64,000 bases of DNA from NCBI GenBank assembly GCA_949710005.1, contig OX453276.1:15524633-15588632 (forward strand). Direction: 5' to 3'. Positions 34,840 to 45,389 of the stretch are shown here, one piece after another (the first letter of the stretch is position 1; each line of letters opens with the position of its first letter). This stretch comes from Ricordea florida (taxonomy: Eukaryota; Cnidaria; Anthozoa; Corallimorpharia; Ricordeidae). The notes below the pieces were generated by a model. The model was not told the DNA's origin. It searched no databases and was given only the letters and a program-made list of their open reading frames with translations. A program made the translations under genes and the position numbers.

Positions 34840-35420
34840 TACGCATAATTTGTCCTTGGCTATCGCAACCAAAAACACTAATAGCATAATTGTTCTGCTA
34901 CGCAAATATGTCAATATCTGTATATGTTGCTGGAAACTTGATGTTGCTCCAGTCGAACGTTTTAGAGTCTTCTCTCATTTGTACAGTAAGACGTTGAGGA
35001 TCTTTTTTCACTTGATAAACGGCAGATGTTATAGCCCATTTGAAACACTCATGATCTCTTTCATTCTTAACATTAATTACAGCTCGCGTTGCTGCTATAT
35101 TTATATTTTGGAAGAGGAATATATGAGCTTCATGCTATTGGATCTGATTGTTACTTTATGAATATCGAAAGTTTCAACGCATACAAATTGCCAGCTCGTT
35201 CTCTTGGCTCCAAAACTAGGTATTTTTTCAAGAATAGTACGGAACACGCTATCGATGATATCTGGTAAAAAGTCTGATTCGGTTATCAGTATCGTTTTTC
35301 CGCCATTGAAATAAGCATAAGTTTCCTTTGGCTCTTCAGTGGGAACATCTAGTTTAAATTTGCAGGTTACTATAAACCTTAACTTGACTGGTTTTTTATC
35401 TTTAGTATGGTATTAATACA
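34840..35420 (-). pseudogene. Relic of the N-terminal region of a Polinton-type DNA polymerase
   Basis: From ~35420: AYFNGGKTILITESDF, RTSWQFVCVETFDIH, then after a shift NVKNERDHECFKWAITSAV and a DPQRLTVQM-like stretch. The block with CFxW is the same kind of region as DDKLCFWRC at residues 441-449 of the intact polymerase at 63363-58651. Several stops; the polymerase domain itself is absent. It lies directly after the Helitron fragment. The assignment rests on the motif order and is moderately sure. Confidence 0.5.
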
Positions 35421-35441
35421 TGTAGGGTGCGTTCGATTGGG

Positions 35442-35665
35442 AAATCCGGATTTTTTGGATTTCCCCTTTTTGTCGTTCGATTAGGAAATCCGAGAAAGGA
35501 TTTGGTAAACTGTTCTCGTGAACAGCGGACTATCTTGTGCTAATTATGGGTATGCATGGGCGCCAATGCACAAGATAGTCCGCTGTTCACGAGAACAGTT
35601 TAGCAAATCCTTTTTCGGATTTCCCAATCGAACGACAAAAAGGGAAGTCCAAAAAATCCGGATTT
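35442..35665. mobile_element. Long-armed inverted-repeat MITE
   Basis: Arms of ~100 bp (AAATCCGGATTTTTTGG ... ACTATCTTGTGC and the complement GCACAAGATAGT ... CCAAAAAATCCGGATTT) around a ~27 bp centre near 35540-35567. The outer GTTCGATTGGGAAATCC on the left has only a partial partner, so the true ends are uncertain. Confidence 0.65.
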
Positions 35666-35734
35666 TGATGGCTCTAAGAATCATCTTCCAGGTCTTCTTA
35701 AGATTAAGCGTCATTCAATTCCTTATAGACTAAT

Positions 35735-36080
35735 GTTATTAAGTACTTGTGCTTGCGATTTAACAACTGTGCCAGATCTGGTAGGAGCACTGAGAGTAAT
35801 ATCGTCAGCGTACTTGACAAGAAGATCACTACTTGGATTTGCAGCTGTGGTGTCGTTCACCATAACAGAAAATAACATAGGACCTAACACGGTTCCTTAT
35901 GGTACCCCTCTGTTAATATCAACATACTTTGTGATTACTCAGACAACGACTACAATTTGCTTTCGGTCACTCAGAAAGCTTATTATCCATGGCCACTATT
36001 TTATGTGAGACCGAATCAAAGGCTTTGCTGAAGTCTAAATTAAAAACCTTGACAAAATCAATGCCTTTGTCAAGCCAGTT
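35735..36080 (-). pseudogene. LINE reverse-transcriptase fragment
   Basis: Minus-strand reading gives RT motif A (VFNLDFSKAFDSVSHKI at ~36010-36060). In broken frames below 36010 it gives motif B-like GVPQGT and a YADD-type box near 35800-35815. Frameshifts separate the motifs. Only the palm is present. Confidence 0.6.
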
Positions 36081-36089
36081 TAGCCAATG

Positions 36090-36389
36090 ATGTTGACATT
36101 TAATACAACCTTGTTTCTTCGAAGAGTATACTGCATGAGCTTTCTTTGTCAGCTGACCAAGGCTTCGATTTATGCTATGTTGTGTTTTCAGTATTTCACA
36201 AATCTCTTGGTAGTCGTGTCCTTTATAAAATAGCGATTCTGGAAGATCTCTTTCATTGTCCACCATCTTTAATGGTACATAGGTACAGAGACCGCTGACT
36301 GCAATGTTCATCCGCTCATCTGCTGGAAGAAAGTAATAGTAGCCGACTGACGAAACTGCCGTTAAACATATTGATTTTGCCGCGAACAA
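36090..36389 (-). pseudogene. Helix-turn-helix-like fragment joined to the LINE relic
   Basis: In the same frame upstream of the RT fragment is LFYKGHDYQEICEILKTQHS with SINRSLGQLTKK. It resembles helix-turn-helix regions at the front of some integrase-type transposon proteins rather than a LINE domain. I infer a chance join of two elements. Weak evidence. Confidence 0.25.
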
Positions 36390-36600
36390 AAATTAAAATT
36401 GCGCGAGCAAAAATTGAAACTACCGTGAACAAAAATAGAAATTGCCTTGAACAAATTGAAATTGCCGTGAAAAAACATGACATTGCCGTGAACAAATTGA
36501 AATTGCCGTGAACAAATTGAAATTGCCGTGAACAAAAATTGAAATTACTTTGAACAAAAATTGAAATTGACGTGAACAAAGTGAAATGGCTGTCCTCAAA
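36375..36600. repeat. Minisatellite, ~20 bp GCCGTGAACAAATTGAAATT units
   Basis: About eleven imperfect direct units of 18-21 bp. It produces long spurious frames on the minus strand (Phe/Gln/Ile-rich). Confidence 0.85.
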
Positions 36601-36942
36601 TTGAAATTGCTGTAAATTTTTGGGCCACGGTACGTCGCACCATGGAATACCTGTAGCACTTTGCAGTAAACCTTGTCGCAATTGGAAATAAACAAAGCTG
36701 TCGCGCACTTTGTTGAGTCTTCTGAGACTGGACCTATCCTCTCAGTTTATGAGGTTAACATCTCCTCTATCACAAACATGAATGACAACTGGTCATCAAA
36801 GATAATGATGTCATTGCTCCAGTGACTTGCGAAATTGTTTGCATAAATTTTATGATTTATTACAAAGTGCGACGATTATTATAAATTGCGACAGCACAGA
36901 AGTCTTGAAAATTCAAACTAAACAATTATCAATTCTGTTAGT

Positions 36943-38474
36943 AATTTTCACTTCCCTAACTGGTTGCCCAACCAAAACATCTTTACAGTGAAATTGAAAA
37001 ATGTAACAGCGGTTTAGACAGGTCATTATTAATGCTTTTCTTTATTACTTTAATATGTAACGGTCCCTCGTATTCTCTTGGTGACTACTACTGTAACAGA
37101 ACATTCATTCTCTCGTCCTTGATTGAATAAAGATGAAGAAATTAGGCAATTGCTGGTTTGCACTTGATATCACAAACAAGGATGACAATTGCTCATCAAA
37201 GATATTGACGTCATTGCTCAGGTGACTTGCGGAATTGTTTGCATAAATGTTTATGCGTTCGACTAAGGAGAACGCAATCCTAATTTGCTGCTGTGAGTTG
37301 CCTGTCTTATGACCGCTATGCAGAAGATTGTGACATTCCTTTAAGGGCACCAAAATGAATAAACCCCCCCCCCGCATCATGTTTTCGCAGGGGCATGCCT
37401 CAGTCAGAAAACTGGTACAAATTTATGGCGTTGACGCGTCGACATGTGGCACGTGCTTCGTGCGCTTGGGTTCGCTTTTAATATTGTTTTCAGGCGATAT
37501 GTTTTTCACACGTTTTGCAGCTCGACCAAATAAACTGTTACAGTTGTATTTATTACTACGGTATTATAAATTTGAATGAGTTTCTTTGCTATACTTCGAT
37601 GTTGGAACTTTCTAAAGATGGAAAACATTGAATCTTTAGTTGCTATTGGTAGCAGAGTACACTGTTCGCCATTTAAGTCTTCTTAAACAAAGAATTATAC
37701 ACAGAAACATCGGAACATCTCAACCAATAAGTGATTAATACCCTACATGCCAAATGATATGACTTTTTCATTCCCGTTTACTTTTGCTTTTTCTACATAG
37801 GAACTTCCAGAATTTCATTCGCTATCATTTCTCCACAATGATTCTAGTATTATTTATAACAGAGTGCGACGATTATTATAAATTGCGAAAGCACAGAACT
37901 CATAAAAATTATAACTAAACAATTATCAATTCTCCTGAGTTTCCACTTTTGAGAGATATCAGGGTGTGATTGGTTCACCAGTCTTGTCAGCTGGAGTAGT
38001 TACTTAAGTTTTCAGTTGTTTTCGCGACTCTCATTTGAAAACCAAGTTAATATGGTTAACTTGTCATAATTGTCCTCGCAATTTCTATAAACTGGAAGTT
38101 ATCAGCAAATTTTTTCGTCCAACATTATGGGGGCACTCATATTGGTTTTGGTGTGGTACAACGTGTTTACCATGACAACAGGACTCCAGTCTGTAAGCTC
38201 TATTGCCCTTTACCGCTCTAAAAGCTTAAAATATGCCAATTTTATAAGGCACGAGAACCGCTACTTGAAAGTGGCTAACATTGGCCGGAAAACAGTACGT
38301 AAAGATATGCACTGTTCACTAGACTGTCTATCTAATCCAGGGTGTTATTCTGTCAACGTTGAAGCCTCAACGAAAGACGCGGAAAACATTTGGTGCTAGT
38401 TGCTAGCTTCCGATAAATACAACAACACGATGGAGTTAAAAACGAACCAGAGTTCACATCATTTTTCCATCTCG
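36943..38474 (+). repeat. Host segmental duplication, copy 1
   Basis: Matches 39109-39940 in order: TTTTCACTTCCCTAACTGG, the CATTCATTCTCTCGTCCTTG block, TATTATAAATTGCGA, then promoter-like sequence and the first exon of the lectin-like gene. A shorter extra partial copy lies at 36760-36940. Copies differ by substitutions and indels, so the event is not recent. Confidence 0.7.
38127..38474 (+). pseudogene. Host gene first exon: signal peptide + PAN/apple-like domain (copy 1)
   Basis: ATG 38127 begins a hydrophobic leader (MGALILVLVWYNVFTMTTG) followed by a PAN/apple-like module with DMHCSLDCLSNPGCYSVNVE and a later WC. An in-frame TAG lies at 38397-38399 directly after the WC; the paralogous codon in copy 2 is GAT. 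The exon ends at a strong donor (TCG|GTGAGT, 38474/38475). Downstream EGF and lectin exons at 44563-45389 would complete a secreted PAN-EGF-lectin protein as seen in cnidarians. The stop may be true decay or an assembly error. Confidence 0.6.
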
Positions 38475-39108
38475 GTGAGTTGACATTCCTTATCCTGAAA
38501 TCAACAGTAGTCTTGTTGTACATCTAGGGCGCTAAGGCGTAATTTACCTCTCGTTATCTGACATCACATTTTTATATTTACTCCTTGAAATTTTAAATGT
38601 ACTTTGTTTCAAAGATTATCCGATTTAAATCTATAAACGAGGCAGAACTATCCGCTAATCGAAATACTCTTTAAATTTTATTTTTAAGAACTTATAATAA
38701 GTCGCGCCATCCCAACCCAATTAAACTTAGTAAATATTTAATGTTAGTTTCCTGTGTAGTTTGATCGTCCGGTGTTTAGGTAGTTCTGAAAAGAACTGAC
38801 AAGGTTTTCGATGACGTTGACCAACGTTTTGGCAACATTATGTGGATAGAAGTCATCATCAGAGTCTGACAACGTCAATTAACGACACCCAGTCAACGTC
38901 AACAACGTTTGGTAGAATGTTAAGGGTTGTTTACCTGTTTGCAAAAAAGGCAAGAAAAAAAAAAACCACAGGAATAATCGCGCTGTTTTCACAGTAACAT
39001 TCTATAGCACAAAAATACCTAAGACTGGAACTTTGGCTGTGTTATGTTGCCAAAACGTTGACGTGTAATAATTGAAAATACCTTGTTTAGCGTGTTTCTT
39101 TACTTGAT

Positions 39109-40018
39109 TCTAATTTTCACTTCCCTAACTAGTTGCCCAAGCAAAACATCTTGAAACAGAAATTGAAAAATGCAACAGCGGTATAGACAAATCATTATGA
39201 ATGCTTTCCTTCATTACCTTAATATGTAGCTGTCTCTCATATTCTCTTGGTGACTACTACTGCAACAGAACATTCATTCTCTCGTCCTTGATTGAATAAA
39301 GATGAAGAAATTAGGCAATTGCTCGTTTGCACTTGATATCACAAACACGAATGACCGACTGGTCATCAAAGATAATGATTTTTAAGGTGACTTGCAGAAC
39401 TGTTTTACTGAATTTGATTATTTACTACAAAGTGCGACGATTATTATAAATTGCGACAGCAGACATAGAGATATCACGGTGTGATTGGTTTACCAGTCTT
39501 GTCAGCTGGTGTAGTTACTTAAGTTTTCAGTTGCGTTCGCGACTCTCATTTAAAAACCAAGTTAATATGGTTAACTTTGTCATAATTGTCCTCGCAATTT
39601 CTATAAACTGGAAGTTATCAGCAAATTTTTTCGTCCAACATTATGCGGGCTCTCTCATTGATTTTAGTGTGTTGCAGCGTGTTTACCATGACAACAGGAG
39701 CCTAGTCTGTAAGCTCCATCGTCCTTTACCGCTCTAAAATCTTAAGACATGCCAATTTCATAAGGCACGAGAACCGCTTTTTGAAAGGGGCTAACATTGG
39801 CCGGAAAACAGTGCGTGAAGATTTGGACTGTTCCCCAGACTGTCTATCTAATCCAGGGTGTTATTCTGTCAACATTGAAGCCTCAACGAAAGACGCGGAA
39901 AACGTTTGGTGCGATTTGCTAGCTTCCGATAAATATAATTATTATACATTGAACTTCTCTTGTCTGATTGGCAGAAAGCGTACAGTGAATTTTCGAAATT
40001 CCTGCCTGTGACGTCATA
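39109..40018 (+). pseudogene. Duplicated first exon of the lectin-like gene (copy 2)
   Basis: Copy 2 of the duplicated segment. ATG 39643 opens a similar leader (MRALSLILVCCSVFTMTTGA), with TAG at 39703-39705 after residue 20. The PAN-like region is otherwise open (GANIGRKTVREDLDCSPDCL, NPGCYSVNIEAS, WCDLLASDKY) to ~39936, where it departs from copy 1 before the donor site. Both copies are thus damaged, at different places. Confidence 0.55.
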
Positions 40019-40820
40019 ATTAACTGCAGATTATACAATAATCATGTCAAGGACACTCAAGGTCACGGGTAATCATGTCTTGTGTGACCGCAGTGCATGA
40101 TTTCTAAGAGTAATAATGTCAAATTCGCGCGCTTTGTGGTGCTTGCCGTCAGTGAAGAAGCAAAAACTTGACTTCTAGATTTGCTTCGGTTAGAAATAAA
40201 TTACCAGTTCCACTCACTCTCGTGACCAATTTTTTTTCGTTCAATGTATAATAAAAGAATTGTTAGATTTGGTTTTTGTGATATTCAGAATAACCAAAAC
40301 CTCGGTAAAGGTTATCAGTCGAAACCGAAGGCTGTGTTTAATTACAGAAAGAACCCATGACCCAGTCCCTGGAGAACTAAACTGAACAATCCTCGTGTGC
40401 TCACTTTTGCGTGACTACATTGCGTGACCATCTTTAGCTAACGTGGCCATATCGCGTGACTATTTTGAGTTGCCATTGACTTACTACTTAGTGCATCGTT
40501 CATCGTCCATCGTCTACCGTCCATCGTCCATCGTCCAAAATCCTTGGTCCTGGTTTTAGTGCATGCCCGTGAATTCACGCTTTTGCAGCAAAACTCAATG
40601 ACAGATATTTTTTCTGGTTTCCTTTCCGCCATGTTAGTGTCTCTCAGAGGGATACCAAAAGGGACTCTTCATAGAACTTTTCTTCGAGTATCTCGCGTAT
40701 GAAACATCACATAGACCTGAACTTTGGGGAGGCTGTTTGTATATTTATCTTCTTTCATTCCTTAGATTCTGGGCTTAATTTATAAAATAGCTTCTAAATT
40801 CTACAAAGGAAGGAGAGGCG
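40019..40820. other. Intronic or intergenic stretch with a CATCGTC microsatellite
   Basis: No gene seen. 40493-40536 is a run of (CCATCGT)n units. It leads into the LINE at ~40820. Confidence 0.5.
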
Positions 40821-40850
40821 ACCAGGCTGACTTTTATCTAGTTATTTATA

Positions 40851-43757
40851 TTGACAGTTTTGCTACATTGGCCCGTGATTCGCGTTATCTACAAAAAGTG
40901 TGGATCATGTGTAATGGCGGCAGGGTTTGTCGGTGTCTCGGCCGCTCTATGCATGTGTCAACTTCTGTGCTTTATTCTGCCTATAAATACACCTAAAACG
41001 TCGCCAAATGGAAGCCTATTTAAAAGGGAACCTTTTGATAGGATTGGAGAGTCTTGGAATAGCGATTTATCGGCGAAATGTGCCCTCACTGTTTTGGATA
41101 AATTTTCTGGTCGGGCGACTAACATTGCGGACAAGACGAAAGTTGGACTTTTAAAGCACTCTACATCTTTCCTGGCCTACTGCTTATGTTTATCGCTGCT
41201 TCTGTCCAGTGGAAATGTTGAAAGAAACCCTGGTCCTTCTCAAGCGGGGAACTTTAAACTAAGTACGGTCAAAGGCTTGAGAATTTGTCATCTTAACGTG
41301 CGAAGCCTCGTCAATAAGATCGATGAAATCAGGGTGTTCTGCGAAACCCACAACCCGCACGTTTTGTCATTGAATGAGACTTGGTTAGATTCATCAGTAA
41401 ACGACGGCGAAATCCAGCTCCATGGCTACTCGCTTGTACGAAGGGATATTTCACGCCGTAAAGGTGGTGTTCTTGTATATGTCTCCTCAAACCTTGAGTA
41501 CAGGGTGTTTCAAGATCCCGTGTATGATCAAACGGATCTCCAATGTATATGGATGGAAATAACACCTCCCAAAAGCAAAGGTTTTATTCTTTGTTCTTGT
41601 TATCGCCCGCCAAATGTGGATAATGAGCTGGCTTATGTTGTGGGCTTGAGAAGTATGCTAACAGAAGTGGCTGATTGTGGAAAGGAAATTGTCATTACTG
41701 GAGATCTGAATTTCGACTTGAAACAATCGAATAAACCCGCATCCACAAAGCGTTTTATTAACATGACTAAAGAGTTCGGCCTTCTGCAGATTGTTGACAA
41801 ATATACTCGCATAACTGAATATTCGAAGACCTTGATCGATTTATTCTTCACAAATCGACCTGACCTTTACATCTCGGGAGTAATACCAGTTGGTTTCAGT
41901 GATCATTCTGCGATTTTCGCGGTTCGAAAACTTCATCGCTTGAAACCGCCTCCCCCGAGGATAGTTGAGACCAGAAATCTTAAACATTTTAATCGCGTTG
42001 CTTTTGTTGAAGATCTAAACAAGGTTCCTTGGTCCTTGGTGAATTCCTTTTCAGATGTGGAGGACTCATGGGACACTTTTAAACAGCTATTTACTGAAGT
42101 TGCTGATTCTCATGCTCCAAAAATCCACGTGCGAGTTAGGGGACAAAGGGTACCATGGTTGACAAGTGAGGTGAAACAATTAATGAAAGAAAGAGATTAC
42201 TTTCATAAACTTGCGCTGAAGACTAACAATGAATCTCATTGGAGTTCCTTCAAGCGCCAACGTAATGTGGTGACTCTGAAGGTCAGAAGAGAGAAACAAC
42301 GGTATTTTAGTGACCAGTTTCTAGCGACTAAAGAAGATCCCCGTGGGACTTGGAAAAACTTGAAACAATTGCTTGGCGGGTCGAAAAGTACTGGACCCGT
42401 TACGTGCTCTGCGAATGAAGTGAAAAATAAGTGCAATATATTCAATCACTATTTTGTCTCTTGCGCGGAAAACCTAAGGTCGACCAATCGATCTAGTGGG
42501 CAATCCTTTTATAAATGGTTACCTCAACAAGAACATTCAAACCATTTTAAACTCCGAGCTGTCACCTTTTCGGAGGTTCGAAAGATGCTTAAAGAACTGA
42601 AACCAAGGAAGGCTACTGGTATTGACGGTATTCCATCTCGTTTACTTAAAGACGGAGCCGATGCCCTGGCCACACCGTTATCTGCTATCTTTAATCTTCC
42701 TATCCAACAAAATGTGATCCCCGCGGAATGGAAAAAAGCGAAGGTAACCCCTTTACACAAGTCAGGTGCAAAGGATAACCCCCAAAATTATCGCCCCATA
42801 TCAGTACTGCCTGTAGTATCTAAAGTCCTTGAAAGGCTAATTCACAAGCAGCTCGCAAGTTATTTTGACGAACATGGCTTGTTATGTATGTCACAATCCG
42901 GTTTTAGAAGAAAACACTCAACTGAGACAGCTGTCACCTACTTCGCTGATGAAATTCTTATGAACATGGATAAGGGTGAAGTCACTGGCTCCGTGTTTAT
43001 CGACTTGGCTAAGGCTTTTGACACGGTTGACCATGAGATATTGATTAGTAAACTGAAGTACTATGGTGTTTGCGATGAAAGCCTACCGTGGTTTGCGAAT
43101 TATTTTTCGCGAAGAAAGCAAGTTGTGTGTATTGATTCTCAATCATCAGTGGAGCTTGAAATTACTTCTGGAGTGCCTCAGGGGTCCATTCTAGGGCCCC
43201 TGTTGTTTATTGTCTACATTAATGATTTACCTCGTTCTTTGAAACATTGCTCAGTGAACATGTACGCAGACGACACAGCTATATATCTTGGTAGTCAAAC
43301 CGTAGATACCTTAAATACTTATTTGAACCAAGATCTTGAATGTTTAGCCGAATGGCTAGAGGACAATAATCTTGTCTTAAATGTTACCAAAACTAAATCC
43401 TTGTTATTTACTTCTCAAAGGCACAAAGAGCGCGATTGTAAGCTAAGTTTAATTCTTCTAGGAAGGAAAATATCCTGCGTGACTACCTTCAAATATCTAG
43501 GTGTCGTTTTTGACAACTTTATGACCTGGAAGGCTCACGCGGATTATGTGTGTAAAAAGGTGGCATGCAGAGTTGGTATTTTGGGCCGCATTAGAGGTTT
43601 CTTGACAAAAGAGGTGTCTATACTAGTTCACAATACGTTGATTCTGCCATTGTTTGATTATTGCGATGTTGCTTGGAGTGGTCTGTTACAACAAGACCAG
43701 GATAGATTACAGCGTCTACAACACAGATATAATTACGTGTTGTACACGCTCCACTGA
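40851..43757 (+). CDS. LINE ORF2: 2A-like leader, APE endonuclease, reverse transcriptase
   Basis: Encodes the nickase and RT used for target-primed reverse transcription. Residues 1-120 are a leader with hydrophobic stretches. Residues 121-129 read GNVERNPGP, a 2A-like ribosome-skipping motif (the consensus first Asp is Asn). APE-type endonuclease spans ~142-360: LNVRSL, NETWLD (E176), TGDLNFD (D285, N287), GFSDHSA (D351, H352). RT spans ~570-880: NYRPISVLP, FIDLAKAFDTVDH (716-728), GVPQGSILGPLLF (774-786), MYADDTA (YADD 805-808). The frame ends prematurely at 43757 because of an indel near 43735; the missing C-terminus is in 43742-44073. Alternative start at Met22. All catalytic residues are present, so the copy is young. 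Confidence 0.9.
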   Translation: MTVLLHWPVIRVIYKKCGSCVMAAGFVGVSAALCMCQLLCFILPINTPKTSPNGSLFKREPFDRIGESWNSDLSAKCALTVLDKFSGRATNIADKTKVGLLKHSTSFLAYCLCLSLLLSSGNVERNPGPSQAGNFKLSTVKGLRICHLNVRSLVNKIDEIRVFCETHNPHVLSLNETWLDSSVNDGEIQLHGYSLVRRDISRRKGGVLVYVSSNLEYRVFQDPVYDQTDLQCIWMEITPPKSKGFILCSCYRPPNVDNELAYVVGLRSMLTEVADCGKEIVITGDLNFDLKQSNKPASTKRFINMTKEFGLLQIVDKYTRITEYSKTLIDLFFTNRPDLYISGVIPVGFSDHSAIFAVRKLHRLKPPPPRIVETRNLKHFNRVAFVEDLNKVPWSLVNSFSDVEDSWDTFKQLFTEVADSHAPKIHVRVRGQRVPWLTSEVKQLMKERDYFHKLALKTNNESHWSSFKRQRNVVTLKVRREKQRYFSDQFLATKEDPRGTWKNLKQLLGGSKSTGPVTCSANEVKNKCNIFNHYFVSCAENLRSTNRSSGQSFYKWLPQQEHSNHFKLRAVTFSEVRKMLKELKPRKATGIDGIPSRLLKDGADALATPLSAIFNLPIQQNVIPAEWKKAKVTPLHKSGAKDNPQNYRPISVLPVVSKVLERLIHKQLASYFDEHGLLCMSQSGFRRKHSTETAVTYFADEILMNMDKGEVTGSVFIDLAKAFDTVDHEILISKLKYYGVCDESLPWFANYFSRRKQVVCIDSQSSVELEITSGVPQGSILGPLLFIVYINDLPRSLKHCSVNMYADDTAIYLGSQTVDTLNTYLNQDLECLAEWLEDNNLVLNVTKTKSLLFTSQRHKERDCKLSLILLGRKISCVTTFKYLGVVFDNFMTWKAHADYVCKKVACRVGILGRIRGFLTKEVSILVHNTLILPLFDYCDVAWSGLLQQDQDRLQRLQHRYNYVLYTLH

Positions 43758-44073
43758 GGCAATGAATCAATTACGTTGGTCGAGTCTTTCCAAGAGACGC
43801 TCTTATCATAAGGTCAAGCTTGTTTTTCTTTGTCTAAACTCTTTAGCCCCTAGTTATTTCTTGGCATTTTTTACCAGATTTTCGAACATTCATAGCTATT
43901 CCACCAGGCAGAGCAGTAGGTTATTGTTACCCAGGGTGAAATCAAATTTTGGAAAAAACACGTTTCTTTTCAGTGGAGCAAAAATTTTTAATGAGTTGCC
44001 CACTGACATAACAAAAGCACAAGACACACAGACTTTCTGCCGCCGTACAAAAGGGTTTTTATTATCGAAATAG
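43742..44073 (+). pseudogene. LINE ORF2 C-terminal segment, out of frame
   Basis: Continues the protein after the frameshift: AMNQLRWSSLSKRRSYHK, SRLLLPRVKSNFGKNTFL, FNELPTDITKAQ, then a stop. This block normally follows RT in CR1/L2-like ORF2 proteins. One indel near 43735 separates it from the RT frame. Confidence 0.75.
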
Positions 44074-44562
44074 TTCTTAGTGATTGTCTCTTAGTATTAA
44101 GTATTGTAAATAGATTTCTAACGTAGTTCTTAGTTTTTAAAGTGTACATGAATTTGTATTTTTAACTTAATGTTATCTATACAGGGCCCCCATGGATACC
44201 AGCCTTTGAGCTGAACGGGCTACCCTGTTTAAATAAAGTTTTACCTTACTTTAAATTTACTTTTTAGGGCGTGACAGTGAGACCAACCATAGAAATAATC
44301 TACTTTTTTTACGTAGACATACCTATAACTACAAATTTGGTTGTGCTTTGTTTTAAACGGTTTCACTGGGATTAGAAAACTAACATAACATGGAATGTTT
44401 TTAAATTTATTTTAATTCTTCCTGCTGTAGCAATTTTAAGAGTTCTGCAGCAAACGTTAACAAAAGAAGTCCTTAATTATCGCCCTCTTGCATTCAGTTG
44501 TCATTAACATCACTGACGTCATGCTAGGATCACGAAATATTGTTTTTTTTCTTGTTTCCCAG

Positions 44563-44677
44563 TCTCCTTGTTTCATGCACCCCTGCAAAAACAGAGCGAC
44601 CTGTGTAGCAAAATATGAAGATGGCACTTTCACCTGTTTGTGTGCACCTGGTTTTGGCGGGAAACACTGCGAGAAAG
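44563..44677 (+). CDS. Host gene exon: EGF-like domain
   Basis: Acceptor TTTCCCAG at 44555-44562, then [15 protein letters not shown] and [18 protein letters not shown]: six cysteines in EGF order. The exon would end at 44677 before GTTATT, a weak donor, in phase 1. It joins in frame to the 27 nt exon at 44868. It would lie outside the cell in the mature protein. No stop in this exon. Confidence 0.65.
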
Positions 44678-44867
44678 GTTATTCGATGGTTGTTTTTCGT
44701 TTTGTTAAACCTATGAAATTTCTGCTGTAACCTTAAAAACCGCTTTCGTGGTAGGCTGTATTCCACCTCTTAGCTATAGGCCTCCAACTTTCAACCTTCA
44801 ACAGGTGTTAGTCTCTCAAGTGCAAAAACCTTTATCATTGTTCTAGCTTCTTTCTTTCATTTTCCAG

Positions 44868-44894
44868 TCTACGAACTTTATGGAAGAAATGGAA
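44868..44894 (+). CDS. Host gene 27-nt microexon
   Basis: Acceptor TTTTCCAG ends at 44867 and donor GTAAAGT begins at 44895. Adds about nine residues (VYELYGRNG) between the EGF and lectin domains. Phase 1 on both sides, so it can be skipped without shifting the frame. Supported only by splice-site pattern and frame agreement. Confidence 0.45.
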
Positions 44895-44972
44895 GTAAAG
44901 TAAAATTGTTTGTTAATCATGGTTCTATCACATTTCGTTTTTTTTCTTTCTTTGTTTATTTTTTATGTATAG

Positions 44973-45389
44973 CTTGCAAAATGTCTGATGGCTGGGCAAT
45001 TTTTCACGAGTCCTGCTATAAGTTCTTTGCGGAGATGAAGACTTGGTTTGAGGCGGAACAGCACTGCAAACTACTGAATGCCAGCTTAGTAGGTATCCAC
45101 TCACAAGAAGAAGACGCTTAGCTGACCACCATCATTCCTGATTACACCGTCACCCAGAAGGAGCAAGTGTTCATAGGGGCAAATGACATCGATGAAGAGG
45201 GGGTCTGGGTTTGGGTGAATGGTGGCGATCTGAGCGGGTATTCAAACTGGAGTCCTACAAGTCCCAGTGATGCTGTGCACAGTGAAAACTGTGGAACCAT
45301 AATGCCCTACGATAGCTACAAATGGAATGATTTCCCTTGCACGGGGGCAACAAGTTTCATTTGTAAAACGTGTTACCACATTCCCTGAA
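44973..45389 (+). pseudogene. Host gene last exon: C-type lectin domain with an in-frame stop
   Basis: Acceptor TATAG at 44968-44972. The domain begins CKMSDGWAIFHESCYKFF, then WFEAEQHCKLLNASLVGIHS, with TAG at 45119-45121. It runs on in the same frame with VFIGANDIDEEGVWVWVNGG, GYSNWSP, KWNDFPC (the WND element) and FICKTC to TGA at 45389. All expected lectin cysteines are visible. The calcium-site motif before WND (EPN/QPD position) is degraded to SPSDAVH. The stop, with those in the first exons, suggests a dead gene or assembly errors. Confidence 0.65.

Larger units (their letters stand above)
40820..44250 (+). mobile_element. CR1/L2-like LINE, nearly full length
   Basis: Contains one long endonuclease-RT ORF, a frameshifted C-terminal part, and a 3' UTR ending AAATAAAGTTTTACC TTACTTT near 44220-44250. 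It lies between the duplicated first exon and the EGF exon of the host gene, same strand. The 5' boundary is not sharp. No target duplication was resolved. Confidence 0.8.

Noticed and set aside
36420..36695. Phe/Gln-rich minus-strand frames
   Set aside because: They come from the 20 bp tandem repeat at 36375-36600.
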